Shown: positions 32,057 through 40,969 of the stretch, in pieces
How the letters are laid out: each line of letters starts with the position of its first letter
Position numbering within the stretch: the first letter of the stretch is position 1
Assembly (NCBI GenBank): GCA_016212105.1
Contig: JACRHJ010000035.1
Coordinates: 1-64,000, forward strand
Direction: 5' to 3'
From: Nitrospirota bacterium
Lineage (GTDB): Bacteria > Nitrospirota > JACRHJ01
DNA length: 64,000 nucleotides
The notes under the pieces: generated by a model
Database searches by the model: none
Seen by the model: only the letters and a program-made list of their open reading frames with translations
Told to the model about the DNA's origin: nothing
Made by a program: the position numbers and the translations under genes

Positions 32057-32101
32057 ATAAACGAAACGGGGGAGGCCGATGGCCTCCCCCGTTTCGTTTA
32101 T
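32057..32101. terminator. 21-bp perfect hairpin after ctpA (bidirectional terminator)
   Basis: 32057-32077 pairs perfectly with 32081-32101 around a 3-nt loop (GAT). The core is GGGGGAGGCC/GGCCTCCCCC and the outer arm is A/T-rich, giving GTTTCGTTTAT on either strand. It lies between the convergent ctpA and the OB-HD gene. Confidence 0.85.
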
Positions 32102-32288
32102 GTAGGGGCCGACCCGTGTGTCGGCCCTGATTGTCACCCCCGTGAAAACGGGGGTCCATTTTGAATTATGGCATTACAATGGATTCCCGCTTTCGCGGGA
32201 ATGACAGACAAAGGAGTAGATTGCCGCGTCGTCCCGCGAAACGCGGAACTCCTCGCAAAGACAGATAAGGCGTCGCGGCGCCACGGCC
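32102..32288. repeat. Dispersed repeats between ctpA and the OB-HD gene
   Basis: GTAGGGGCCGACCCGTGTGTCGGCCC, GTCACCCCCGTGAAAACGGGGGTCC, GGATTCCCGCTTTCGCGGGAATGAC (32181-32205) and GCCGCGTCGTCCCGCGAAACGCGG in a row. Confidence 0.85.
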
Positions 32289-33272
32289 TTATTCCCCCTC
32301 GCCCATCTCCGGCCTGCCCTTGTAGAAGTACCGCTCGTACAGCTTGTTGTACGCGGTGAAATCGCCCTCGGTCAGGTCCTTCCCGGCGAACTCCATCAGG
32401 CCCTGGAGCTTCGCGTCGAGGTTGTCCGCGTAGTGCAGGATGAACGCCTCCAGGCATTTCGGCCGCTTGGGCGCGCCGTACTCCAGCTCCCCGTGGTGCG
32501 ACAGCACCATGTGCATCAGGAGTTCCGCCGCGTCCTCCGGGAAGCCTTCGACCTCGTCCATGCGCGCCTTGAGCGTAAGCAGGCCGAGAGATACGTGGCC
32601 CAGGAGCCTCCCCTTCTTCGTGAAGTCGAAGGTCGGGCCGGGCGTCAGCTCCTCCATCTTGCCTATGTCGTGCAGGAGCGCGCCCGCTATCAGGATGTCC
32701 CTGTTTATCATCGCGGCTATCTTGGGGTCGGTCTCGCTGTACTCCTTGTATATAATCTCGCACAGACGCGCGACCTTCAGCGTGTGCTGGATGAGGCCGC
32801 CGGAAAATGCGTGGTGTATGCCCTTCGCGGCCGGCGCGGCCTTGAACGCGGCCATGAAGCCGGGGTCGCCGAATATGTTGTTTATCAGCTCGCGCACCTT
32901 GGGGCTCTTTATGCCCGCGACTATCTCCGCGACCTCGCCCGCGAGGCCGTCAACGTCCCTGTCCGTCGTGGCGACGAAACGCTCGATGTACTCCGGCGTC
33001 TGCTCGACCTTCTTCAGCGTCTGGATGGTAAGCTGGAGCGTGCCCTGGTAGTTCGAGACGTCGCCCCTGATGCCCAAGAAGTCGCCCTTGACGAACTTCT
33101 GGTTGTGCGCCTCCGCGTTGTCCCAGATTACCGCGTCCACGGAGCCGGTCTTGTCGGACAGCTTGAGCGCAAGGAACGCCTTGCCCGCGCGCGTGATGCG
33201 CAGGCTCTTCTCGGAGACCGCGAAGACAGACTCGACCCGCTCGCCCTCTTTCAGTTCGTTTATGTATTTCAA
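32289..33272 (-). CDS. OB-fold/HD-domain protein (YhaM-like 3'-5' exoribonuclease family)
   Basis: 327 aa from a TTG at 33272 with GGGGAG 5 nt upstream; longer frames run into a repeat. The N-terminal OB-fold, about residues 1-90 (LKEGERVESVFAV, LRITRAGKAFLALKLSDKTG), binds nucleic acid. The HD domain follows: HHAFSGGLIQHTLKVARL, GALLHDIGK (HD), MVLSHHGELEYG and HYADNLDAKLQG supply metal ligands. This OB-HD plan is that of YhaM/CBF1, which trims RNA or single-stranded DNA 3' ends. Enzyme activity is inferred from the family. Confidence 0.88.
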   Translation of the reverse strand: MKYINELKEGERVESVFAVSEKSLRITRAGKAFLALKLSDKTGSVDAVIWDNAEAHNQKFVKGDFLGIRGDVSNYQGTLQLTIQTLKKVEQTPEYIERFVATTDRDVDGLAGEVAEIVAGIKSPKVRELINNIFGDPGFMAAFKAAPAAKGIHHAFSGGLIQHTLKVARLCEIIYKEYSETDPKIAAMINRDILIAGALLHDIGKMEELTPGPTFDFTKKGRLLGHVSLGLLTLKARMDEVEGFPEDAAELLMHMVLSHHGELEYGAPKRPKCLEAFILHYADNLDAKLQGLMEFAGKDLTEGDFTAYNKLYERYFYKGRPEMGEGE

Positions 33273-33300
33273 GTGGACTCCCCTCACCCCTGTAGTTGAC

Positions 33301-33327
33301 GTCATTCCCGCGAAAGCGGGAATCCAG
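33301..33327. repeat. Dispersed palindrome GTCATTCCCGCG...GGGAATCCAG
   Basis: A single clean copy of the commonest repeat of the window. CCCGC and GCGGG arms flank GAAA. It lies just upstream of the OB-HD start. Confidence 0.9.
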
Positions 33328-33410
33328 CGACTTTGGCCTGTCTTGCTCGCTTGAGTATATTTTATCCCGCCACATAATGTCAATGAAGTTCGGGGGCGGA
33401 CAAATCTTTC

Positions 33411-33437
33411 TTGACTTTGAGGTGGATATTATATAGG
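33411..33437 (+). promoter_or_regulatory. Possible promoter of the pentapeptide-repeat gene
   Basis: TTGACT (33411-33416), 15 bp, TATAGG (33432-33437) in an AT-rich stretch. Spacing is short and the -10 weak, much like the 18397 promoter. Confidence 0.35.
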
Positions 33438-33488
33438 TTAGGTTTGCAGGGATTGCACTTAACGCCCGACTTGATGGGAAGGTTGTGT

Positions 33489-34973
33489 ATGAGTGAGAAC
33501 GAGGAGATGAAGCCGCTTAGGAAGATTAGTGATGAGGAGTTGAAGGCTGTCCTTGCGGAGCATAAAAGGTGGTTTGCAACCAAGGGCAAGAAAGGAACGC
33601 AAGCCGACTTTTCAAATTCAGACATACAGAATATAGACTTACAGGGCGCTAACTTAGAAAAGGCAAACCTTTGGGGGGCAAACCTCTGGAAGGCCAACCT
33701 TGAATCGGCCAACCTCCAAGGGGCCGAGCTCAGTGATGCCAACCTAAGTCAGGCTACCCTCAAGTGGGGCAAACTCAGCGGCGCAATCCTCCAGATGGCC
33801 AAACTCAGCGGCGCGAACCTCCAAATGGCCAAACTCAATGGGGCAGACCTAATACTGGCGGATATTCACGATGCGGACCTATTGCATGCCGACCTTCAAG
33901 GGGCAACACTCTACAGGTCTAACCTCAAAAGAGCAATTCTTTTCGAGACCAACCTTTACAGGACTAGACTCTCTAAGGCCAATCTCTATAGAGCTAATCT
34001 CGTAGGGGCAAACCTCGTAGAGGCAAACCTCGTAGGGGCAAACCTTGAAGGTGCAAACCTGAATAGTGCAAAGTTCACCACGCGCGAGGAGATCGAACAA
34101 TTTGACAGGGAACAGGCAAAGAAAGAGAATGATAATGCAAGGAAAGACAATGAAGGAGCGGAAGAAATTACTCGTCCACAATTTCCTGACTTCCTACACG
34201 CCAAACTCAACGGTGCAACTCTTATAAACTGCAACCTCAAGTACGCGAGAAACCTCTATGCCGGTCAGCTCGCCGGCACCGACCTGACCGGCTCAACCCT
34301 CCCCGAGCATATCACATGGGAACCCGGCCTGGAGTACGTAAAAGAGTCGGCCATATCCACCAATAAGACCTATTACGTTCTGTTGGGCGGTTGCGCATAC
34401 TCGGCTCTTGCAATAGCCACAAAGGCCAAGCATTCGACAACCAGCACTACGCAGCAATCCGATAAGCCACTAACTCTGCCAGTAATCAATAGCCCGGTTG
34501 AAATGGCCGACTTCTTTGTTTTTGCACCTGCGGTAATCTTCCTGATACACCTATATTTTCTTATCAAACTTCAAAACGTGTGGCGCGGTCTGAGCAAACT
34601 ACCTGCATACTTCGAGGACGGACGTCCATTGTATGACAGGGCATACCCTTGGATATTTATAAGCCTCGCACGACCTCTCATTCCGTTACTCAGAAAGAAG
34701 GGCGACCATCCCCTCGACCTCTGGTTGCAGATATTTGCCGCAGTAGTAATGGCTTGGGTGGTCGTCCCTGTAACACTCTACTATTTCTGGCGTGAATATG
34801 TTTTGAACTTTCCAAGCCTTGATGCAAATTATCAGATCGGGATATTTGGGATAAACGTGTTTGTGAGCGTTCTCTTTGGCTACTTGGCAGTTGCCACGCT
34901 TAGCGGGTACAGTTTATGGGAGCGCATCAAAGTTAAAGCGATAAGCCTCAAGGACAGACTCGCCCATCGTTAG
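33489..34973 (+). CDS. Pentapeptide-repeat membrane protein
   Basis: 494 aa from the ATG at 33489 (GGGAAGG upstream). After a short charged N-terminus come about thirty pentapeptide units of A(D/N)L.. type (residues about 48-195, for example LQGANLEKANLWGANLWKAN), which fold as a right-handed beta helix. A lysine/glutamate-rich break (about 200-230) and a second short run (LHAKLNGATLINCNLK) follow. The C-terminal 200 residues hold about four hydrophobic helices (around 300, 345, 425 and 460). Inner-membrane location is likely. Composition is less GC-rich than core genes. Function unknown. Confidence 0.88.
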   Translation: MSENEEMKPLRKISDEELKAVLAEHKRWFATKGKKGTQADFSNSDIQNIDLQGANLEKANLWGANLWKANLESANLQGAELSDANLSQATLKWGKLSGAILQMAKLSGANLQMAKLNGADLILADIHDADLLHADLQGATLYRSNLKRAILFETNLYRTRLSKANLYRANLVGANLVEANLVGANLEGANLNSAKFTTREEIEQFDREQAKKENDNARKDNEGAEEITRPQFPDFLHAKLNGATLINCNLKYARNLYAGQLAGTDLTGSTLPEHITWEPGLEYVKESAISTNKTYYVLLGGCAYSALAIATKAKHSTTSTTQQSDKPLTLPVINSPVEMADFFVFAPAVIFLIHLYFLIKLQNVWRGLSKLPAYFEDGRPLYDRAYPWIFISLARPLIPLLRKKGDHPLDLWLQIFAAVVMAWVVVPVTLYYFWREYVLNFPSLDANYQIGIFGINVFVSVLFGYLAVATLSGYSLWERIKVKAISLKDRLAHR

Positions 34974-34990
34974 GCCACCTGAAACACAAA

Positions 34991-35018
34991 CGGCCCGCCT
35001 CCTTCCGGAAGCGGGCCG
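34991..35018. terminator. Hairpin CGGCCCGC...GCGGGCCG (possible terminator)
   Basis: Eight-bp perfect stem (34991-34998 with 35011-35018), with an inner TTCCGGAA. A T-rich run (TTTGTGTTTC) follows only on the minus strand, so it would best stop transcripts of the small Cys gene. It may also insulate the pentapeptide gene. Confidence 0.45.
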
Positions 35019-35146
35019 CATAATCCAAACTCCCCTTCCCTCTTAATCCCCCCCTCTTAGTCTAAGAGGGGGGCTGGGGGGCGTTATTACCTATTATTTT
35101 TCCTCATCCCTTCGTCCGGGAGAGGGGCCGGGGGCGAGGGTCTTCC

Positions 35147-35374
35147 CTACTGCACCACAGTCCTGTCTATCATCTTGACGAAGTCGCCGGTCGGTGCCAT
35201 GTTGTCGGCCGGGGGCTGGCCGGTCTCCCTGCGTATCGCCTTCCTCTTGCACCTCTCGGACTTCTCCTTGGACTGGCAGAACATCCTGACCCAGCCCGCC
35301 TTGATGACCTCGGAGTTCCCCTTGAAGTTGTTGAAGAACCCGCACTTTTCCAGCAGCTCGCAGCTCTCTTCCAT
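35147..35374 (-). CDS. Small conserved-looking cysteine protein
   Basis: 75 aa from the ATG at 35374 (GTGGAGG 5 nt upstream). Begins MEESCELLEKCGFFNNFKGN and continues with MFCQSKEKSERCKRKAIRRE; Cys at 5, 11, 32 and 42. I recall similar short proteins of the SCE.lekCgFF...C..Ck type in delta-like bacteria, but no function is known to me. The Cys pattern could hold a metal or Fe-S cluster. It is downstream of two HAMP proteins on the same strand. Confidence 0.6.
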   Translation of the reverse strand: MEESCELLEKCGFFNNFKGNSEVIKAGWVRMFCQSKEKSERCKRKAIRRETGQPPADNMAPTGDFVKMIDRTVVQ

Positions 35375-35472
35375 GATTGCCTCCACGTTGATAGTGAAAC
35401 CCCATGTATTAGGTTACCTGTTGTCTGGAATTTTAGTTTTCTCGCGGGCGATTGTCAACAGAAAAGTGACCA

Positions 35473-36069
35473 CTACCCTTCCGCCCTCTCAAGGGTGAAC
35501 GCCTTCAGGGACTTCCTGAGCGCGGCAGTCCTGAGCCTCATCCTGCGCGCGGCGGCCCCCAGCGCCTCCATGTCCGCGCCGTCCGCCCTCTCAAGCTCCC
35601 TGGCCGCGGCCTCCGCCTTCGCCACCGCCCTTGCGACATCGGCGAGCCTCGCCCTGTTCGCCTCGATCATCTCATTCATCGTGCGTTCCAGGCCGGGGAA
35701 CTCGTCCTCGTTCCCCAGCTCCATCCGGAAGTCGAGGTGTCCGTCCCGGAGCTTCCTCATGCCGGAGGCCATGTCCCGCGCCATCCTGTCCGCCTTCCGG
35801 GAGTACCGCATGGAGAGGTAGCCTATCATGCAGACAGAGAGGATGAAGAACGCGAGGTTCACCTGGAGCGCGACAGGCAGCATCACGTCGCCGGTGCTCG
35901 ATATGTCGAGGTGCGTCCTGTATAACCGGGATTCTAGGCCGGAATAGACGTAATATACCATCGTGGCCGCTGCGGCAGCCATGCCGAGGATGTACACGGC
36001 CATGTACAGCCCTATGAACCGCCCCTGGTACTTCCTGTTGATAAGGTAGTTCCTGCGCTTGATCTCCAT
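35473..36069 (-). CDS. Two-TM HAMP-like protein without output domain (second of pair)
   Basis: 198 aa. Two hydrophobic helices (about 19-41 and 66-88) enclose a short periplasmic loop of about 25 residues. A HAMP-like linker follows (KADRMARDMASGMRKLRDGH, DEFPGLERTMNEMIEANR), then an alanine-rich coiled coil to the end. No kinase, cyclase or methyl-accepting domain is present. GAGGTGAC, overlapping the upstream stop, serves as ribosome site, so the two HAMP genes form an operon. Could dimerise with or modulate a receptor made elsewhere (inference). Confidence 0.8.
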   Translation of the reverse strand: MEIKRRNYLINRKYQGRFIGLYMAVYILGMAAAAATMVYYVYSGLESRLYRTHLDISSTGDVMLPVALQVNLAFFILSVCMIGYLSMRYSRKADRMARDMASGMRKLRDGHLDFRMELGNEDEFPGLERTMNEMIEANRARLADVARAVAKAEAAARELERADGADMEALGAAARRMRLRTAALRKSLKAFTLERAEG

Positions 36070-36080
36070 GTCGTGTCACC

Positions 36081-36650
36081 TCACACCCTGAACCGGTTGA
36101 CCGTCTCCCGTATCTCCCTAAGCCCGTCGCTCATCCTCGGCAGCGCTTCGGCCATCGCCCTGTCCGCGCCGGGTCCGGATGCGGCAGCCTTCTCAAGCCT
36201 TACCGCCTCCCTGCCGAGTTCCTCGGCGAGTGCGTCCGCCTTTGCGAGCCTCGCCCGGACCGCCTTCACCGCCTTGTCCATCTCCTCGGCCACATCGGAC
36301 ATCTCGTCCAGCCTCCTGAGCCTTACGTCCACGGAGAAGTCTCCGCCCCGGAGTGACTCGGCCGTCTTCTCGAAGCGGTAGACTGGCCCCGACACCCTGT
36401 GCGACATCAGAAGCGACGCCACGAAGACCAGCGCGCTGAACATCACGAACAGGGCGAGGCATATGGCCGCCGCCTGCCCGAGTGACGTGTCGCGGGTGTC
36501 CTTCAGGATGTACAGCGCGCGTGCGTACGAGCCGCCGAGCGGCCTGCTCATCACGAGGTAGAAGACGGCGTTGGACGCGGCCAGGCCGATTAAAAGGTAA
36601 AATGCAATCTTCCAGGTGAGCACATGGTGGGACCGCCTTCTCTTTTCCAT
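36081..36650 (-). CDS. Two-TM HAMP protein without output domain (first of pair)
   Basis: 189 aa from the ATG at 36650 (AGGAGG 10 nt upstream). Two hydrophobic helices (about 13-32 and 59-81), a HAMP domain starting at SHRVSGPVYRFEKTAESLRG, then a coiled coil (DEMSDVAEEMDKAVKAVRAR). The P residue of HAMP helix 1 and the GD.s motif (GGDFSVDVRLR) are conserved, better than in its downstream neighbour. Probably arose with it by duplication. Confidence 0.82.
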   Translation of the reverse strand: MEKRRRSHHVLTWKIAFYLLIGLAASNAVFYLVMSRPLGGSYARALYILKDTRDTSLGQAAAICLALFVMFSALVFVASLLMSHRVSGPVYRFEKTAESLRGGDFSVDVRLRRLDEMSDVAEEMDKAVKAVRARLAKADALAEELGREAVRLEKAAASGPGADRAMAEALPRMSDGLREIRETVNRFRV

Positions 36651-36706
36651 CGCATTCGCGCCTCCTGATAAAAAAACGAAGTGCCCTGGCTGGTGCGGTT
36701 GATATA

Positions 36707-36734
36707 AATATACTATACTGCGCGGATTTGTCAA
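36707..36734 (-). promoter_or_regulatory. Promoter of the HAMP-protein operon
   Basis: Minus strand: perfect TTGACA (36734-36729), 16 bp, TATATT (36712-36707). Predicted leader about 50 nt. Confidence 0.6.
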
Positions 36735-37000
36735 AAGACGGGCTGGGAGACATAAGAAGAAGGGAGAACACCCCGCCTTTTTGGAAAAAGGCGGCCCAAA
36801 AACTATCGACGGTTGTTATTAATCCGGCAACCAAACAGGCAGACTTCCTGGACCCCGTGTCAAGCACGGGGCGACGAAAAATTACAAGTCATTCCCGCCC
36901 CGGCTTTAGGCGTACCGGGGTAAACTCCAGCGGGAATCCAGTGACTTAATATAGCATTGTCTGGTTGAGCTATATATTTGCCCAATTAATAAGAGGCGCA
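36735..37000. repeat. Dispersed repeats between the HAMP operon and the thioesterase
   Basis: Holds the inverted third copy of the GGGCCGCCTTTTT/AAAAAGGCGG hairpin (36773-36804, minus orientation), CTTCCTGGACCCCGTGTCAAGCACGGGG (36843-36870), and a long split variant of the GTCATTCCCGC...GCGGGAATCCAG palindrome (36890-36942). Confidence 0.85.
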
Positions 37001-37399
37001 TTACAACACTCGCATGAGGAGCCCCTGGGCCTCGGCGACGACCGTACCGTCGTCCTTGACGCCAACGGCCTCGGCCTCGATGGCGCGACCGGACTCCTTC
37101 GTGAGCCTGCCGGTCACGGACATCCGCTCGCCGACCATGAGGGGTCTCTTGAACCGCACGGTCAGCCGGCCGGTCACGGCGTCCATCCCGAGCGAGAACG
37201 CGAGCTTGGTCATTGCCTCGTCGAGGACGGCCGATATAAGCCCGCCGTGCACGACGCCCTCGTAGCCCTGGTGTGTCTTTTCGGGTACGAACACGGTCGT
37301 TATGCTCCGTGCCTCCCTGTCCAGCTCGAAGACGAGCCGGAGGCCGGCCGGGTTCTCCCGGCCGCAAACAAAGCAGTGGTGGTCATCTTTAAGCTGCAT
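37001..37399 (-). CDS. PaaI-type hotdog thioesterase
   Basis: 132 aa from the ATG at 37399 (AGGAG 6 nt upstream). Hotdog-fold signature YEGVVHGGLISAVLDEAMTK, with the HGG and catalytic D of PaaI-like acyl-CoA thioesterases. An N-terminal CFVCGRENPAGLRL motif is shared with many members. Hydrolyses a small acyl- or aryl-CoA; the substrate is not evident. Flanked by repeats on both sides and probably monocistronic. Confidence 0.88.
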   Translation of the reverse strand: MQLKDDHHCFVCGRENPAGLRLVFELDREARSITTVFVPEKTHQGYEGVVHGGLISAVLDEAMTKLAFSLGMDAVTGRLTVRFKRPLMVGERMSVTGRLTKESGRAIEAEAVGVKDDGTVVAEAQGLLMRVL

Positions 37400-37727
37400 T
37401 GGTTCTCCTATAATATATGTCGCCTCGAACGATAAAACCAACCCCCACCCCAGCCCTCCCCCTTGCAGGGGGCGGGAGATTCGTCGAAGCCCTTTATAAA
37501 ATTCTTACTCGAATCTTCCCCTCCCTCTCAGGGAGGGGATAAGAGGGAAGGGTTGCCTTTGTCTTTTGCGGCAGAGTGCCCGTGGACGAAGTGGACACTT
37601 ATTTTCCTGTAATCTTTTCCCCCGCCCACCCGTCTAATAATCAAGACGGCGAAACTCCCCCAGGCCGGTAGAATACACGCAACAGCCGGAATTTTCAAGA
37701 CAAACCCGGCGCGTCGCATGCGGTACA
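37400..37727. repeat. Repeat-containing gap upstream of the FecR-like gene
   Basis: CCCACCCCAGCCCTCCCCCTTGCAGGGGGCGGGAG (37443-37477) and CCCCTCCCTCTCAGGGAGGGGA (37518-37539) are inverted repeats of the same class as those at 13 and 20.5 kb. The rest (37560-37727) is unremarkable and has no gene. Confidence 0.6.
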
Positions 37728-37736
37728 TGTTATACT
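37728..37736 (+). promoter_or_regulatory. Extended -10 element of the FecR-like gene
   Basis: TGTTATACT: TGn plus TATACT (37731-37736), 48 bp upstream of the start. No -35 recognised. Confidence 0.4.
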
Positions 37737-37783
37737 GTAGTAATACGAGGGCTCACTGCCCTGCACTTTCGAGGAGGTCCAAA

Positions 37784-40150
37784 ATGAGGACGACATTATT
37801 ATCTGGTCTTGCAAGACCTTTATTCATGCTTCTGGCGGCATTCGCGCTGACTCCCGCGGCGACGGCATTCCCGTCTTACGACGTGCCGTCCGGCCTCGGC
37901 AACGCGCACATCGGCTTCATGGAAGGGGACGTCCTTTTCGACAGCCCGGACACCGACGAGTGGGCCGCGGTTACGCCCAACTTCACTCTCAGGGACGGCG
38001 ACAGGCTGTGGGTCGGCGAGGACTCCAGAATGGAGCTTATCTTCAGGGGCGGCCCTAACGCATGGGTCAACTACAAGAGCGGGCTCGACATACTAAGGAT
38101 GGACGTCGGGCTGGGCGGCACGGGCGACACGTACCACGTGTCTCTCCCGTTCGGCGAGGCGACCTTCAGGGTCGGCAACTTCAGGGAACTCGGCTCAGTG
38201 TTCCAGGTGGACACCCCGAGCGCATCTGTGCGCGCCTACGGCGCGGCCCGGTTCAGGGTGATAGCCATGAGCGACAGCTCGACGCAGGTCGGCGTGCAGG
38301 AGGGCACTGTGGAGGTGGAGACCGATGACGGCATAATAACCGTGCGGGAAGGCGACCTGCTGGAGGTTACCGCACGGGGCAGGCCGTTCATCAGCGGGCT
38401 GCCGAGGGCGGACTCATGGGACAAATGGGTTGGTTCACGCATGGGCCGGTATACGCGCGGATACGACAGCGACCGTTACCTGCCCGAGGACATCCGCTAC
38501 TACTCATATGAGTTCGAGGGCAACGGCAGGTGGGAAAGCTACCCGGAATATGGTTTCGTATGGGTGCCGAGGGTTGACCCGCTCTGGTCCCCGTACTCGA
38601 ACGGCCGCTGGATATGGAGCGGCGGACAGTACGTATGGCTGTCATACGACCCGTGGTACACCCCGTTCCATTTCGGACGCTGGGCGTGGACGGCGAGGCT
38701 CGGATGGTATTGGGTGCCGCCGGGTTCGAGGTCGGCATACTGGTCGCCGGGCTACGTCGGCTGGAGCTACAGCCATGACGACGTCTACTGGGTGCCGCTC
38801 GCGCCGGGCGAGATATACTACGGGCACGGCAACTACGGCCGGAACAGCGTGAACATCATCAACATCAAGACGTACAACATCACCAACGTGTACGTCAACA
38901 GCAGGGCGCACCGCGGCGTCGTCGGGAGCCGCAGGAACGACTTCCTCGAAGGCAGGCACAAAAGGGTAGACGTCTCGGAGCGCGACAACCCGTTCGTGCA
39001 CAGGGACAGGAAAGGCCACAGGCTTATCGGCAGGCAGCCGGTTGAGGAACTGAGGCCCGCGAAGAGGACATGGATGCCGGAGCCGGACAGGAAGGTCTCC
39101 GAGCGCATGAGGCCGCCCGACTGGGTAGGCGATAACGCCGAACGCATCCGGAAGGAGCGGGCGGTGGCGAGGAAGACCGGCGAGTCCGCTTTCGGGGGCG
39201 CCGACAGGCCGCGCAGGATAAAGGACGTGACAAGGGACCGCGTGCCGGAAAGCGCCGCGTCCGGCCAGGAGATGAGGAGAGAGCGGGATTCAGGCGGGAC
39301 GTCCGGCCCGGTACGGACTCCGGACAGGCCGAAGACGCTGGAGGAGCAGGGAAAAGATGACCTGGAGCGCGAACAGGGACGCTCACGCGAGGACCGCGAC
39401 AGGCGCGACAGGCGGGACGATGGCCGGGTGGAGCAGCCCGGAAACGGTGAGAGAGACGGGCGCACCCGCAGCCAGGCGCCTGCTCCGGACACCGTCAGGC
39501 GAGGCGTGACCGAGCCCGAGAGACAGCCGGACAGGCCAGGCAGGGGCGGCCGGGAACAGGGTATAGAGGGGACCGGAGCCGCGGCAGGCACCGTGATAAC
39601 CCCTCAGGCGCCCGGGACGCTCGACGAGCAGGGCCGTGAGGGCCTGGAGCGCGAGCAGGGACGCGTGCGCGAAGAGCGGGAGCAGGAACGCATCCGCCGC
39701 GAAGAGCGGGACAGGCGGGATGACGGCCGCACTGAGCAGCCGCGTACCGAGCAGCCCCGCGTCCGCGAGCCGGGGGTCGAAGAACGTAATACCCGGCAGC
39801 AGGACGTCGTGAAGCCCCGCGCGGACGAGGCACCGGCCGCGAGGCAGCCCGGCGCGTTGGGCGGTGGAAATGGCTTCGGCGGCGCACCCGAAACGGTGCC
39901 GGAGTTCCGGGGTCCCATGACGTTCGAGGAGCAGGGCAGGGAGGCGGTTGAGCGCGAGCAGAGGCGGGAGAGGGAGACACGGGAAAGCGGCAGGAAGCCG
40001 GAACCCGCGCCCCGTACCCGAGTCCAGGAACCGGCCTCCCCGGCGGACGGAGCGCCTTTCAGCGGCGTAACCTCCGGCGGGAAAACGGAAGACGGCTCCA
40101 AAGACACGGGCCGCGAAAAGAGAAGGGACAGGCGTGACAGGCGGGACTGA
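37784..40150 (+). CDS. Exported FecR/DUF6600-like protein with charged repeat tail
   Basis: 788 aa from the ATG at 37784 (GAGGAGG upstream). A signal peptide ends near residue 27 (TPAATA). A FecR-type beta domain covers about 60-215 (FTLRDGDRLWVGEDSRMEL, VQEGTVEVETDDGIITVREG). A Trp/Tyr-rich region (about 235-365; YSYEFEGNGRWESYPEYGFV, SNGRWIWSGGQYVWLSYDPW, WAWTARLGWYWVPPG) matches DUF6600 proteins. The last ~350 residues are Arg/Glu/Asp-rich and disordered, with three spaced copies of a LEEQG..DLEREQGR-type motif (about 530, 620 and 715). Probably periplasmic or surface exposed. The stop abuts the convergent lipoprotein gene. Confidence 0.85.
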   Translation: MRTTLLSGLARPLFMLLAAFALTPAATAFPSYDVPSGLGNAHIGFMEGDVLFDSPDTDEWAAVTPNFTLRDGDRLWVGEDSRMELIFRGGPNAWVNYKSGLDILRMDVGLGGTGDTYHVSLPFGEATFRVGNFRELGSVFQVDTPSASVRAYGAARFRVIAMSDSSTQVGVQEGTVEVETDDGIITVREGDLLEVTARGRPFISGLPRADSWDKWVGSRMGRYTRGYDSDRYLPEDIRYYSYEFEGNGRWESYPEYGFVWVPRVDPLWSPYSNGRWIWSGGQYVWLSYDPWYTPFHFGRWAWTARLGWYWVPPGSRSAYWSPGYVGWSYSHDDVYWVPLAPGEIYYGHGNYGRNSVNIINIKTYNITNVYVNSRAHRGVVGSRRNDFLEGRHKRVDVSERDNPFVHRDRKGHRLIGRQPVEELRPAKRTWMPEPDRKVSERMRPPDWVGDNAERIRKERAVARKTGESAFGGADRPRRIKDVTRDRVPESAASGQEMRRERDSGGTSGPVRTPDRPKTLEEQGKDDLEREQGRSREDRDRRDRRDDGRVEQPGNGERDGRTRSQAPAPDTVRRGVTEPERQPDRPGRGGREQGIEGTGAAAGTVITPQAPGTLDEQGREGLEREQGRVREEREQERIRREERDRRDDGRTEQPRTEQPRVREPGVEERNTRQQDVVKPRADEAPAARQPGALGGGNGFGGAPETVPEFRGPMTFEEQGREAVEREQRRERETRESGRKPEPAPRTRVQEPASPADGAPFSGVTSGGKTEDGSKDTGREKRRDRRDRRD

Positions 40151-40969
40151 CTACTCGAAGCGGGTGAATATGGCCCCGATGAACTTCATGGCGGAGACGT
40201 AGTCGAGGAGGCTTACCTCTTTGACTATGCCTCCGCCCGGCTTTTCGGCCGAGGCCTTCGAGCCGCTCGCATGTATCAGGCTCAGGCCGGCGTCGCCGGC
40301 CTTTATGATGCCGAGGTGCCCCACGACCTCGCCGACGACACGCCTCTCCGGGGCCTTGACGAAGAATATCAGGTCGCCCGTCTTCAGCTTTCCGTGCGTC
40401 TCCGGCTTTAGTATCTCGTCCTTGGGCAGTATCGTGACGGACTCACGCCCGCGCGAGCCGGGGATGTCCGTCGCGCTTCCAAGCTCCGCGGTTATGTCCC
40501 TGCCCCACCTGCCGGACGCGGCCATGTCCTCGCCGTACTCGAACCGCTCTTCGTAGTTTGCTATACTGCCGCAGCTTATCCTGCCCCGCGTCCGGAACCG
40601 CAGGTCGAGCGCCCTGTCCGCCGCGCCCTCCGGCGTGTTCGCCTGCGCAAGCTCGACCGCGCGGAAGACCAGGTACATGCAGTCCACCCGCTCGTCGCAG
40701 ACAGCCTTCTTCGTCCGGACGTACTCGCCAAGCGGGTCGACGTCGTAAGGCGCGCCGATAAACCGCTCCCCCCAGAACGCGATGCGCTCGCCGATGGGCC
40801 TTGTGTTCACCTGTTCCTGGAGCCTTGCGATATCCTCCGCGACCGGCGGGATAAACCCGGGCCCGCCATTCACGGCGCGTCCCCCGGTCGCGCAGGCGTT
40901 AAGGAGAAGGATACATGCAACCAGTGAGAGGGACAGGCTGACAGGCCTGATGAGACGGGGTTGTTTCAT
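40151..40969 (-). CDS. DUF1460-like / NlpC-P60-type lipoprotein
   Basis: 272 aa from the ATG at 40969. Lipobox LLNAC near residue 26, so lipid-anchored. The papain-like core shows GERFIGAPYDVDPLGEY, then VDCMYLVFRAVELA (probable catalytic Cys), and later VGHLGIIKAGDAGLSLIHAS (His). This order is that of DUF1460 N-acetylmuramoyl-amidase-like proteins, which cut peptidoglycan fragments. TGDLIFFVKAP is the usual NlpC/P60 strand before the His. Convergent and abutting with the FecR-like gene. Activity is inferred. Confidence 0.7.
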   Translation of the reverse strand: MKQPRLIRPVSLSLSLVACILLLNACATGGRAVNGGPGFIPPVAEDIARLQEQVNTRPIGERIAFWGERFIGAPYDVDPLGEYVRTKKAVCDERVDCMYLVFRAVELAQANTPEGAADRALDLRFRTRGRISCGSIANYEERFEYGEDMAASGRWGRDITAELGSATDIPGSRGRESVTILPKDEILKPETHGKLKTGDLIFFVKAPERRVVGEVVGHLGIIKAGDAGLSLIHASGSKASAEKPGGGIVKEVSLLDYVSAMKFIGAIFTRFE

